Source: Toxonevra muliebris (Eukaryota; Arthropoda; Insecta; Diptera; Pallopteridae). From it: a DNA stretch of 64,000 bases. This document shows, piece after piece, positions 1 through 11,840 of this stretch. The notes under the pieces are model-generated. The model searched no databases, had not been told where the DNA came from, and saw nothing but the letters and a program-made list of their open reading frames with translations. The DNA lies in assembly GCA_963691655.1 (NCBI GenBank), contig OY829326.1, positions 142,494,998-142,558,997 on the forward strand. The letters run 5' to 3'. The number at the start of each line of letters is the position of its first letter. The first letter of the stretch is position 1. The translations under genes were made by a program, and so were the position numbers.

Positions 1-1856
1 AAATAATCAAAAGATTCTTATAGCCATCAAAAAATTATAAATTGAAGTTTATTGAAATTTATATCTTTTCAATATATTTTTTTTTTTTCACATTATATAT
101 ATATTTTCTTTCACAAATGATATCAACAGCCACAAAAACAACCGCTTCGCTTGAAATAGAAACGCCGACTAAAAAATTCAAAAGAAAAACAAAGCGAACG
201 CGATTGTCTGCTAAGGCCAAAAGAGTAAAGCTAGTTTTTTGTGTATACCAAAATGTTGTATGGAGAACATTTTTGGTATATTCGTCTCTTTCTTACATTT
301 TCTATGCAACTAAATTTGTAACAATGAAGAAATAACTTACTTCTAATTGAACACCATGGTTCTACGAAAGGGGCACATTTTTCTTCATTTTGGGGAAAAT
401 TTACTTAAACGAGAAAAATTTTCGTGGATTCAAATTGAGGAAACTTTTTCTTTGTTTTAGAGATAGGTATTTTTCTGGGTGTAGGATTTGAATTGTTTTT
501 TTAGTTTAAGCTCTGAAAATTCCTCAAGTTCACTAAGTGTTTCCTAATAAAATATGGTGTAAGGATTGTCATTTTCAAAACGCAACCATTTCATTCATAA
601 CTAGTTCACAGCCTTTCCCTGTTGGTTAAATGTTCTTTGATATACCGTTGTTTTAGTTCCCGGTATCGTATTTTACCACGCGTTTCGTCCTAAAACCATA
701 ACCTTCTTGATCAGTGACTTACACCACTTTTGCACTTAACACTATCGCCATTCCGTTCTAGCATTCAACATTCTCCTGCCATCTACCGCGCAAACAGTTG
801 AACCTAGACTTGCAAAACTTTTGCACAAAACGGAATGTGGTTAAAGTTATTGCCTGGTGATGAAAACCCGAATTATAAAAAAAATGACTTACTCCACTTT
901 TGCACGCAGCGGCTCATATACTACTTCATTCTTCATTATAAAATTATAAAAAAAATAGGGAAAATTTCATATTTTTTAAGAAGATTCCAATCAAACCTTT
1001 TTCTGGTATATGTGGGTTCATGAGATAACTTTTTATTGACTTGAAATTTTGAAATTCCAAACAGAAATTTTACGATACACCCTAATGTTCGTGTTGGACT
1101 TAAAGAAAAATATTAGTAGCAGTAATAAAACTAACGAAAAGTAACAAACAAAAAAAAGTAGAAGAAGAAACATTGCTAATATTTAATCGAACCTCTACTT
1201 GATGTATAGCTTAAAATTTTATCTTCAAGATAATATAATCATATATTATACATAAAAATGTAATAAAATGTCCTTATTTATTGAATTCTCCATTGAATTG
1301 TACCTTACAATTTTGCTCTTTCAAAATGTTCCAAAAATTCTCGGTTAATTTTTTTATCGGTTAACTGAACGAAAAAATATGCAATTATTTGGAGATTACT
1401 GTACATTAGGTTTAAAATTACTTTACTAACATTTTTGTTTATGCCTATGCCATATTTTCCATTTACTTAACTTACTTTGAACCTTCTTTCTCGTACTTTT
1501 TTGTATACGTATGTATTTGTAATAAATTTTCAATCAGTAAATTGATATCGTGATTTCTTTATTGCCAGTCCTCCCCTAACGTCTGCTCGTCCCGCTTCCT
1601 CGCACATATCTGCCAAATCTACCCACTTAGAAAAAAATAAAAAAAAAAATAACTGAAACCAGTAACGAAGATTGGTCATGCTTAGTGATTATACGATTGA
1701 ATTTAATTTTATTTTACACAACAATTGTGGTAAAGCAATTTTGCTAAAAGTACTTAAAAACTTCTACCTTTTTCTTTGCGATAGAAAAGTATTTTCATTA
1801 ATTTGCCAAAAAAAGAAGAAACTAAATGGAGATATTTTAACTGGTAACAGTTTCCG
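1..1856. other. Noncoding AT-rich DNA, no gene recognised
   Basis: No ORF here resembles a known protein and none shows credible splice-linked continuation. The longest open stretch, near the left edge, is Lys/Arg-rich low-complexity sequence after a T-rich run and is not convincing. The DNA could be a 5' intron of the Vsx gene that begins to be readable at 22 kb, or intergenic; the sequence does not decide. Confidence 0.5.
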
Positions 1857-1860
1857 TTAA

Positions 1861-2507
1861 GGGGGAAGGCCACTGTGACGGGTCAAAAATTTTGTTTTAC
1901 GTTAAAGTTTATATATTCAAAAATATGTGTACAAAATTTTAAGTCAAAATTCCAAAAGTTATTTTAGTGATAGTAAGTAGACTGAAAACTTAATGGACTG
2001 AAAACTTTTAACGCGTTTTTCTCGAAACGACTTTTTTCGAACTATTCGCGTCGATAACTCGATCAAATATTAACCGATTTTAAATGGCTATCGTTAAGCG
2101 TGATTTTAAAATTTTTGATTTTTATTACTTTTTAAACAAAAAAAAAAAAAAGGTCGGAAACATAAAGAAATTTTCAATCAGTCGCCATTTTGTGGAAAAT
2201 AAAAAAAAAAGCTACGTGCGACCAGAATTATACTCATATAGATTATTAAAAACAAAAAATTTTTTTTTCAGAAAATCCGTTCTTGAAAAATCGACGCGAC
2301 CATAGATGGGAAAATTTTTTTCGGGCTCCACGGCAACTCCCCTAATCTTTAAAACTAGTCAATATAATAATAAAAATTTGTGGAAATATTGTTGGAAGTG
2401 CACTTAATAAAATAAATATAAAACAATCCCCATGTTCCCTTATTTGACACATCAAAAAAATTCCCGAAAATCACTCATTTTTCCAGCCGTCGCAGTGGCC
2501 TTCCCCC
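1861..2507. mobile_element. piggyBac-type MITE, 647 bp, TTAA target duplication
   Basis: The left end (GGGGGAAGGCCACTGTGACG) and the reverse complement of the right end (GGGGGAAGGCCACTGCGACG) agree at 19 of 20 bases. Both are directly flanked by TTAA (1857-1860 and 2508-2511). TTAA duplication is the hallmark of piggyBac transposition. There is no transposase ORF inside, only AT-rich filler, so the element is non-autonomous. The superfamily is inferred from the target site, not from coding sequence. Confidence 0.75.
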
Positions 2508-2846
2508 TTAAAGAGTTACAGACACAAATATACAGACATAGGTGGAAAGTTAATAATAATAATAATTCTTTAAAATTATATACTATTTATGCACCTACTT
2601 ATTATTATTTCTTTTCGTTTTTAAACTAATTTAATATAAATATTGACCCTATTTCAATTAAAAGTTTCCTTATATCATTGAAATATCTTTAAAGTTCTCT
2701 CTAGTATAAAATTACATAATTTTACAGCCAACAGAAAAGGTTGGAAATTTTAATAAAAATATCGTTTGAATCATTTGTTAATCCGCTATGTATTTCTGAG
2801 CTATTCTACCCTAAACTATTCTCTAAATGTGAATTGAGGATAGGAC

Positions 2847-3768
2847 CAGGGATGCCAACTCATTTTTTCTCTCTGCCCCATAACTCTCGAGAAATTCTCC
2901 GATTTTCGATCGAATTCCCCGCATTGGTATAATTTCATATTATAACAGCGCTACACGCACTTTCCATCTAAATATTTTACAAAAACGAAATTGACCTCAG
3001 TGAGTGTTATTTTAATGCGACCCCGAACTTCCTCGGTCCAAAACTAAGCAAATTTTTATGGGACTGGTAGATTCATACAAACATACTTTCTGACTACGGA
3101 ATCCTTAACATGTCGCCCACTTTTGGACATCAAAGTTCTCAAAGAAGAAGACAAGGGATTTCTTTTGACTCAAATAAGAAAAGTGCAAAAACTTTGTTTT
3201 GAGAAAAACGGGTTCAAAGTTTTGACTATCGGTTTTTAACATATAAAATATGCTTCATCTTCTTTATGATGGCTGACCGTAATTTGTAATTTTACAGATT
3301 AGTCAGTAATGATAAAGAGTTAATCAAGAGGAGCTGGACGAAGGCATAGCTAAGCCTCTCTGAACGGCCGAAAGAGAAGTCGAAGAGCCGCGTGACTGTT
3401 TTGCCTTGACTGCAGCTCGCCGCTATAATCGTCTATATCTACGAAAGCACTCTGTGTTCTCTAAAAATTTTGCAAAATACTTTCGAAATATAATACTTTG
3501 CAATAGCACAACTTTTTTAAAAATCGATTTCTCCAAACCAATTAATTGCAAGGCTTGCTTAAGAAAAGATGAAGATTTTAAGACCCAAAATATAAAATAT
3601 TTCATAAGTAAAACGTTTTACATTACATAAAATTATACAAAAAATATTCTACAGACTTTAATTACTAAAAGCTGAACGACTTCAAATTCCCCGCAAAAAA
3701 CAGCGCATTCCCCGCACGAAGTAAAATTCCCCGCCAATCGGGTAATTCCCCGCAAGTTGGCATCGCTG
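2847..3768. mobile_element. hAT-type non-autonomous element with 8-bp TSD
   Basis: The ends are CAGGGATGCCAACT and (reverse complement) CAGCGATGCCAACT. A perfect 8-bp direct repeat, GATAGGAC, flanks the element at 2839-2846 and 3769-3776. An 8-bp TSD with CAG-type ends is typical of hAT elements. The right arm carries several copies of the 9-mer ATTCCCCGC, which look like subterminal transposase-binding repeats; related ATTCCCCGC sequence recurs near 9,350. No transposase is encoded. Confidence 0.8.
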
Positions 3769-3776
3769 GATAGGAC

Positions 3777-6400
3777 TATAAATTTAAAATTTTGGTCGGT
3801 AATTTTTCCATAGAAATCTATCAGAAGAACCATGATTTGTGCAATAAATATAATTGGATTCAAATGAACCCTCAGTAAATATTCTCCATTTAAATACAGA
3901 TCCGGTCAAAAAAATGCAATGACTAAAGAAAAATGCTTGCATGTAATTCTTAGATATGAATAACAGCTATTAACAATGCTAAGTATAAAAATATGGAATA
4001 GGAACAATATAGTGGAGCAACTTTCATGTGTCTACTAAGTAATCTTAAAATTTATTAAAATGGTATATTTTCTTTATCTATATCATCTGCACATTGCCAA
4101 CGCATAGAGTCAACTAAGTCAGTGCATTCCCTACAAGAGTCGTTTACCATTCTGTTATCACTGGAACTTACAGATCTTCCAAAATTTTTAGAAACCACTT
4201 TTCTTATATTATTTGATAGGTTTTGAATAAAGTTCAGGACTGTGAACCATGCACAAAACTTTAAAACATCGGTTTTGTTAGGAGTGATATGTTTTTCCAG
4301 ATTTATTTCTACTTTGAGGATCCTGTTGAACGGCAAATATCGCGTAGTATCTTGTACAAACCTAAAAATCTCAGAAAAAATTGGAAATAGTGTTCATCGC
4401 ATTTTAGTCTTTGGATATATTAAACCACCTACTTGGAGTCATCTGCCCAAATACCCATGTCATAATTTTCACGATTTATGCATCAGTTAACAGAGTCAGT
4501 ATATTTTTATCAAAATCAATATGGATATCACAATGTACGTAGTTATGCTACCACATAATCAAAGTAAAAGTAAATTGATAAAAACTTAAGCTATCATACC
4601 AAAATCAATGCCCTCATGTGACCAGTTCGATCCTGAACTTGATCAAATACAGATAGGATAGTATTAAAAAAATAGTTTTCACAATTATACCATCGGTTTT
4701 GGAGAATCTCTTAGCTCCAATGGTAGCAGAATGGCAGACACTCTTGTAGTAAAATTCGGACGCTTAGTTGACTATTTGCCTCGGTTCACAGTGATTTGAT
4801 CTTATACAATGACGGAACAAAGTTAGAAGGAGACTTCAGATTTTGATGAAATTTTGTGTGCTATTAAATTCAGTTTTAATCGGCCTTTTTAGGTTTCGCC
4901 TCAATGTAAGGTTAAAGTTACAATTTTCATTATATTTGGCAAGCTATATACAAGAAATTTATTTTATTTTGCTATATTAATATTGGCTATTTTCAGAAAG
5001 TCAAAAAGCTTTTATTGGAATCCTTTAATGTTGGAATAAAATTTATTTTAATTAATGTAACTTTTGACTTTTTACACATTTAGTCGTTTTTCAGAACAAT
5101 TGCATACTTTTAGGGTTTGCAGAAAAAGTATAATTCCAATTCCAATTGAAAAAATCATTTGTATTTCCCAAAAGCGGAAAATATTTTTGCATATTCCGCG
5201 CGAAATCTAAGAACATATTTTATCATATTTTCTAGATTTTCTCTGCTGAAATTCGTCAATTTTCAGTTTTCGTATTTTCAGAAAATGCATAACTTTAGAA
5301 ACACTCTAAAATTTTCAAATCTTAATTAATAAATAACACCAAAAATTTTCTTGATAAACTGCAAATATAAAACTAGAACTTTTGGTAGGATATCAATAAA
5401 AACTTAGTTTTACTCAACGGACTAAAAAACTAAAATCGAATGAACCAATATTTTTTTGTGAAAAATTTGTCAACTTTTCCCAAGATTTTTTGGAGTTTTC
5501 TTAGTAAGAGTATTCTCTTTAAAATGACACCAAATTTGTTTGGTTTTGATATTATGAATTTTTTGAATTTTGTCTATGGCACGAACAACTGTGCAACGTT
5601 TCGAAGTATAGTAAACCTAGCCACCACGCTTTCGAAGTAAGCACACTATCACTTGTTAAAACGTGCAAATAATGAAAATATTTTTTTAAGATGAATTTAA
5701 AGCAATTTAAAAGAAGTTTGATGTATTTCTGAAAAGAATAAAAATTAGTAGAAAAAAGTACGAAAGATATACTAATCTCAGAATAAAATATTACATTTTT
5801 TTAAAAAGAAGTACAATAATTAAAATAAAGTACGAATACTTCCCAAAACAGTACGTCTGCCTATCCTTATTTCCATACTAAGCATTGCTATTTTTTTTAC
5901 AATTTCGATTATGTGTTGTGAGAGTTCTTGAAACTTTTATAAAAGTAAACGTTTTTTAAGCCTTTATTAAACGTTTACATTTCGTTTGGAAACAAGCTTT
6001 CTTCAAAATGGGTAAATGAAAGACTTAAAATACAATAATGCTTGCTGAGTATTCCTTTCCGAAATTGTTTGTTTCCATTTTTAGTAATTTTTAGTTGAAA
6101 TTTTTTATCAAAAAAACAAAAGAGCTAAAAAAAAGGGAATATTTTAACAAATCCAATGATACTGAATAAATATTCTTCTCGCAGAGAACAACTCGGTTGT
6201 GAAAGGGTTAAAGAATGATTTTTTCAAATAGCTTTTGTTTTTAATATTATTGCTAACATTAAAGTGTAGTGTCTATAATTCAAATAATATATATATGTAT
6301 ATGTAAATGAAACTTCAACTTTTATGTAACTAAATAGATGACTAAAGTACGAATTCATGTGCGAATCAACTTAATGTTGTAAACAAAAATGCAACATGAC
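3777..6400. other. Noncoding AT-rich DNA
   Basis: No gene is supported. A 93-codon ORF on the - strand at 4055-4336 has a Cys-containing tail but matches nothing I recognise. Near 6190-6213 there is a solo end reading GTGAAAGGGTTAA, matching the right end of the TTAA element at 9778-10275, so a truncated relative probably lies here. Confidence 0.4.
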
Positions 6401-7600
6401 TGCATTAATACAAAAGCCACTTTTCATTTTCATTTTGCAAGCAAAATGTTGTTTTGTTGTGAGTTGTGTTGAGCTGTAGTGCTATGATGAGCGCGCACAA
6501 GTATGGCATAATTAAAATATTGGTAACCAATCAAATATTTTCAATGAATAGAACAACAACAACAACAACAACAACAGCAAGAACAAGCAAATCTCCACCG
6601 ATAAAGGTTTGTTTCATCGTCAATTGCAACAAATATTTGCGCACTCGTGCTGCAAAATTTGCAAATTGCAAAATTGAAATGCATTTTATATACACATACA
6701 TACATATGTACACATATACATTGATGATGGTAGTAGGGTATAAAAGATGGTATGTTTGAATAGTAGAAGTACAAATACAAAGACAGGTGAATTCACCATT
6801 ATTGGTTTACTTCATCAATTTCAACTTTACGATACACACACACACGCACACACACAAACAGAGTGTATGGCGATGAAAGAGAGTGGCTTTTTGTCATCAT
6901 CGACATCATCATTGCATCAGTCAGGTGCTTGATGGATTTTCATCAATATGTATATGTAGATAGATATCCATACATTCATATGTATGTATGTATATCCTCT
7001 TCATCATTCTTTTTTCTCTTTGCGAGTATTTGCAAAATTTTCAATTGACATTTTCATGCGGCATATTTTCTCCAATCGTGTTGTATTCAATATGATGACG
7101 ATGACGACGATAATGATGATGATGTTGATAATAATGTTGATGATGATGGTGGTACTGATGGTGATTGTATTGATATCTATTGAATACTTTTGAATTGATA
7201 AACAATTTTGTTCAACGATTCAATTGATGAAAAACATTCTGGTGCAGGAGTATGAGGTGTGCGGGATTTCGGTGTATGGGGAAATATATTTTTGTTTGAT
7301 TAATAAAGCAATCGACAAAAATTCTTTAACGTAATCATAATTGAGTTTTATAGTGTGAGTGTGGGGTAAAGGGGGAGAGGGGGTAGCAGGTTATAGAGTG
7401 TGGTGTGGTATTAGAAAAAGTGTGAATGAATGAAGGGTAGGTAATATGAATACCACGTATGGTGTTCATTTTGTTTTTAGTTTTTCCCACAAGTATCTCT
7501 CTACTTTATGTTAAATATCTACAGAGTATAAGGATGCATGTGTGTATGCATGCATGTGTGTGTGTGTGTATGTGTGTGTATCTTTGAAGCTAGTGGAAAA
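6400..7600. repeat. Cluster of microsatellites (CAA, CA, GAT, GT)
   Basis: Simple repeats are packed together: (CAA)n at about 6551-6576, catacatatgta tracts near 6695 and 6980, (CA)n at about 6834-6857, imperfect (GATGAT)n at about 7094-7160 and (GT)n at about 7550-7572. The open frames over this stretch (Thr-, Cys- or Met-rich) are translations of these repeats and are not genes. Confidence 0.8.
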
Positions 7601-8089
7601 TTGAAAATTAATTTCAATATTTGTAAAACACTTAACTAAATTTTGAATGTGTATTCATAGATTAAGATTAGAATTGTATGGACTTAAGAGAAATTAATTA
7701 ATTGACTTTAAATAACTTTAGATATTTAGATAACATAAGTTAGAGAAGTGTTTTGTCTGAAAGTTTTGAGCAAAGATCATATATAATTTCTTTCGGGATC
7801 TCCCTAATAAGTAAATGTATGCAATTTTCATCGGTAAGAGGGGTGGAAGGGCTTAACCCCAAAACCTTCCTTTTGTAGGTAGTGCATGATATATCCTGTA
7901 AGCTGAGGCTTGAATTAAGCCCGAACTCAATGGAGAACTCGTCAGCACGATTTAAAAAGCCCATAGCTCGTAACTTTCAACCAATTTGTAAAAATTTAAG
8001 ATTTATATGGAAGTTTAATAAATTCTCAGGAATTTTATTAAGACAGATTTACAAAAAAAAAAAAAAAAGGTTTTAATTTTGTTATTTAA

Positions 8090-9064
8090 CCCATTAAGGA
8101 CGGGACGGCCGCAATTTCAAAGCTTATTTAAGTGGCTCTGTTAACTATGAAAACGAACTTAAAAAAATTTCAGCCTTATCAATTTAATGCAAAATTTTAT
8201 GAACTTTCGAAATCTGCAGTCAAAACAAAAACAAAAATTAAAATTCAGTTATGCAAACAAAGTTATGCTCATCAAAAAACATGATTTTTCGACAACAATT
8301 TTTTTTTTTAAGTTTTTTTCGGAATGAAATCATCAAGAAATACCTTTATTTGCGGAAATTCCGGCGTCCATGTATCGTCAACTTTAAAAATTGTCACTTG
8401 GTGTGTCAAAATTTAGCGCATAAATATATACAAAATGGTGGCTTGAACGAGAAAAGTCGCTTCAAGTAATTTTTACATACGCTTTAAGTAATTTTTACAT
8501 AGATTTTCAAATGAAAGTGTCTGTAATTTGAAACATTGCACTGCAGTTGTTTTCATTCGTTTTTGCTTTTATTTTATTTATGGGCTTTAGAAAAAAATGT
8601 ATAGAACAAAAACTTCTTTTCCAGAATTTTTTGGAAAAGATTTGATATTTTTTAAAATATAATTTTTAAAAATTAAGAAAGTCGTTCGAAAATCTAAAAA
8701 AAATTAGACCGTATTCTTTCATGAATTTTAAGAACTTTTGTTCTACAAATTTTTTTTCTAAAATTCACCCGTTCTATGTAAAAATTCCTGAAAGTTTTGA
8801 AGCGACTTTTCTCGTTTAAGCCGCCATTTTGCATATTTACACGCTAAATTTTGAAACATCAAGTGACACATTTTAAAGTTTAGGATGCATGGACGCTGCA
8901 ATTTTATCAAATATAAGTATTTCTTGATGATTTCATTCCGAAAATAAAATTCATAAAATTTTGCATAAAAAATGATATGGCTGAAATTTTTTTAAATTCG
9001 TCTTCATAGTTAATGGAGCCACTTAAATAAGCTTTGAAATTGCGGCCATCCCGTCCTTAATGGG
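8090..9064. mobile_element. Foldback piggyBac-type MITE with long inverted arms
   Basis: The element is flanked by TTAA (8086-8089 and 9065-9068). Its ends are CCCATTAAGGACGGGACGG and the reverse complement CCCATTAAGGACGGGATGG. Similarity between the arms continues inward for roughly 350-400 bp on each side (for example the segment around GAGAAAAGTCGCTTCAAG near 8450 pairs with GAAGCGACTTTTCTC near 8798), so nearly the whole 975 bp can fold into a hairpin. There is no transposase. TTAA plus CCC ends suggest piggyBac mobilisation. Confidence 0.8.
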
Positions 9065-9068
9065 TTAA

Positions 9069-9773
9069 GTTAAAAGTTGGATCCTAACTGTTTTTTGTAC
9101 TTTGCCTACTTTATTTCATTTCTCGATATTTTCTGAAAATTATCAAATGTTGAATAGGTAGGATTTTCTGGCAAGCGGAAATCTCCCTCTAAAGCGATGA
9201 TAATCGACGAACTATTTCAAATTTAATAAATAAAAAAAGTTCCCTTTTTAATAAGTAAGTAACACTAGTAGTTAATGTGTTAAGCGGTGACATTTTTCAA
9301 TAAAATTAAAGAAAAAAATGCGTAGTGTTCATTTCTGTACATTTTTGTATTCCCCGCAAAAAATCCTCGCAACTTGGCGTATATATCCATTGAATTTTTT
9401 ACCCTAAATCCAAATCTATTTTTTTATTTTCTATCATATTTCAACAAGCAAAAATCGTTTTAGGGATAAAGTTTTGAAAGGTGAACGATTTTATTACTTT
9501 ATGGTAAAATTACTGCAAATTGTGCGAAAATGACCAAAATCGGGCTTTCTTCTATGAATATCCTAAATGGTTATTTTGGTTCTCGGGTTCGAAAAATATT
9601 TAGAAATAAAAAACTGTGTGTATGCAAGCACTCACGGTAGAACTGAAACTTTGTAGTTTATTTGAAAATTATTAGAGAACATTTATTGAAAGTAATCTCT
9701 TATTCAGTGTTTAAAGTTTTTATAAACGACACGAGTAGCTAATTTACTCCAGTTGAAGCATTATGTTCTATAT
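9069..9773. other. Noncoding DNA with a relic of an ATTCCCCGC-type repeat
   Basis: No gene is seen. At about 9350-9380 the sequence reads ATTCCCCGC followed by AACTTGGCG. This resembles the subterminal and terminal part of the hAT element at 2847-3768 and suggests an eroded copy. Confidence 0.4.
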
Positions 9774-9777
9774 TTAA

Positions 9778-10275
9778 ACCTTTCACGAGCAAGGGACATA
9801 TATGTCCTAAATTGATTTCGAGTTGTTTTGAGTTTTTTTGACTGCCCTTTGTTTTGTAATTTGTGTATGATATCACTCATTATGATCCAACTCTGTATTT
9901 CTCTTTTAAAGAATAAAAAAAAATTCTAGTTTAAATTTTATTCGCAGTTGAAGTAAGTTGTTTTTTTGTGATTTTTTCTACGTTTTTAAATAGCTGCAGA
10001 ATCTATAATTTTTATATTTTTGAATTTAGCGCATTTCTTGTATTTAGTTTTAATAAAACCGATACTTTTTGTTCTGAACTAAAATGTGATAAATACCACT
10101 CTTGACGCACTTAGGGACACATATGTCCCAAAATAAATTCATTTGTTTTAATGAAATATTTTTATTCAACTTCACAGTTTTAAAATTAATTCTTCTAATT
10201 TCATCAAAAGTAACTTAAAAATTAAAAAAAAAAAAAATTTAAAATGCCGCCACAGTTCTCTCGATTGTGAAAGGG
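9778..10275. mobile_element. Short TTAA-flanked MITE
   Basis: The ends are ACCTTTCAC and (reverse complement) CCCTTTCAC, flanked by TTAA at 9774-9777 and 10276-10279. Inside are two near-identical palindromes, GGACATATATGTCC near 9794 and GGGACACATATGTCCC near 10112, each close to one end and possibly recognition sites. There is no coding capacity. A solo end of the same type lies near 6200. Confidence 0.6.
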
Positions 10276-10329
10276 TTAACGAATTATTTCCCATATTACT
10301 TTTTCAATACTTTTTACCACGCACAAAAT

Positions 10330-10830
10330 GACGTAGTACATGTTTATAACACATGTGACGAAAGCTCAGTTATATCGCTCATTTACTAAAAGACTGTCAT
10401 AACTTAAAAAACGCGATTTTGAAGAAAACGCGTTTAAAGTTTTCAATTGATTCCCACTTTGCAGAAAAAAGAAGAAATCTTATAATTCTCACGCGCAGAG
10501 TATACAAGATATTAATATGAAATTTTTACACAATATGAATAATGAATAACATAATGAATAATTCTGCATCAATAACTCAAAAATCGTGTTTTTTGACTTA
10601 TGACAGTCTTTTAGTAAATGAGCGATATGCAAAAAAGCAGAGACATCGGCTCTCTCACTAAAGCATCTGAGATAAAACTGCGAGAAGTCTCTGCTTGATT
10701 GTATCATTTCGTTCGCTTAACACTGAAAACACCATAACTTCGTTTCTTATTAGTTTCATATGAGTGCAACTACAACGCGATTTCGTTGCAAAATTTCCGA
10801 TTTACCCTCGCTAAAGAAGTACAGAACTTT
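10330..10830 (+). repeat. Dispersed repeat copy 1, interrupted by a TA-flanked palindromic MITE
   Basis: The sequence around 10331-10371 and 10629-10800 recurs in opposite orientation at 49.8-50.7 kb. Diagnostic shared strings include CTCTCACTAAAGCA and GATAAAACTGCGAGAAG. The copy is split by an insertion at 10372-10628 with perfect 31-bp inverted ends (starting ATATCGCTCATTTACTAAAA). Aligning the uninterrupted copies across the junction leaves TA at the insertion point, as expected for a Tc1/mariner-type MITE. No protein is encoded, and the family of the host repeat is unknown to me. Confidence 0.65.
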
Positions 10831-11389
10831 AAAAAGTAAAATTTTTTAAAAGAGTTTAGGGTATCCTCATTTTTAGATACCTTTTACTGTCTACAAAATG
10901 TAGAACTATTAACTCTAAGTATTATTTAGTCGGAGATGGCGTTTTTTAATATCCTTGGAATCGGTTAAACTCGTCTAAACTAATTTCTTATTAAAATTTA
11001 TGTCTAATAATTGGTAACAGGATATTCGCTTTCGATTTATGTTCTTGTTTCTGCCAATATAAATGCAAAAGAAGGTTGGGGATCCCTAAATCTGTATGAA
11101 AATGTGTAAAAATTTGTGTGAGGTATTTTTTCGACATTTGGAAGACAATACCAAAAGAAGAAGACGATAAAAGGATTCTTTTTGGACCGCCCTAACATAT
11201 ACAGTCTTTTCAACAAGAAAGAAAGTCTTTCAAAAAATGCCCCAATCAAAAAAAAAAAAAAATCCCACATTATTTTTAAACATTTCTTTGTCCAATGCGC
11301 ATATCAATATACTCCCCAGTTACCAAAATTTGGAGTAATTTCGTGGTAACGCGAGGTCATATTATCTCTAGCTTTTCAGCGTACGATTG

Positions 11390-11840
11390 CGGCAAACACC
11401 GCCATTTTGACTTAATCTGTCGTTTTAATTGAGCAATGCTCTTAGCATTTTTTCTGTTCATCTTAAGCTTAATTGCTCAAAAATTTACAATGTGGTTAGC
11501 ATCTGAAGATTGAGAGGCGCTCTCTCTGTTTTCAAAGGCATCCCCAAACATGAGCTTTTCCTGGCTTGGCAGAAGATAAGAGTCTATGCTGGTATAAATT
11601 GATATTCAAATTTCTCTTTAACATGATTATCCTGTCGAAACTCTGTTATCAAAAGCATCGCCAAACATGAGGTTTTCCTGGATGCTTAACTAATCTCAGA
11701 ACCATCTTACTGCACTTAATGGACAATGGATGTTTTATATAAAAAAAATCACCTGTAAAGGCCACATAGCTGCAATCATTATCCATATGTTCGACAGCCC
11801 ACTCCTGCCATTTTTTTGTTTGTTTTGTCATCAGTAAGAG
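11390..11840 (-). pseudogene. Tc1-like transposase relic, two fragments
   Basis: On the - strand a 60-codon fragment (11649-11831) ends with KHPGKPHVW, resembling the KHPGKVHVWGCF core found after the first catalytic Asp in some Tc1-like transposases. A second fragment around 11540-11570 encodes PGKAHVWGC, so two overlapping or duplicated pieces are present. No complete frame or TIRs could be defined. The call rests on this short motif only. Confidence 0.4.

Noticed and set aside
4055..4336. 93-codon - strand ORF with Cys-rich tail
   Set aside because: No recognised domain, no splice-linked continuation; length expected by chance in this much DNA.
6466..6780. Thr-rich, Val-rich and Cys-rich ORFs on both strands
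   Set aside because: All are translations of a (CAA)n microsatellite and neighbouring simple repeats.
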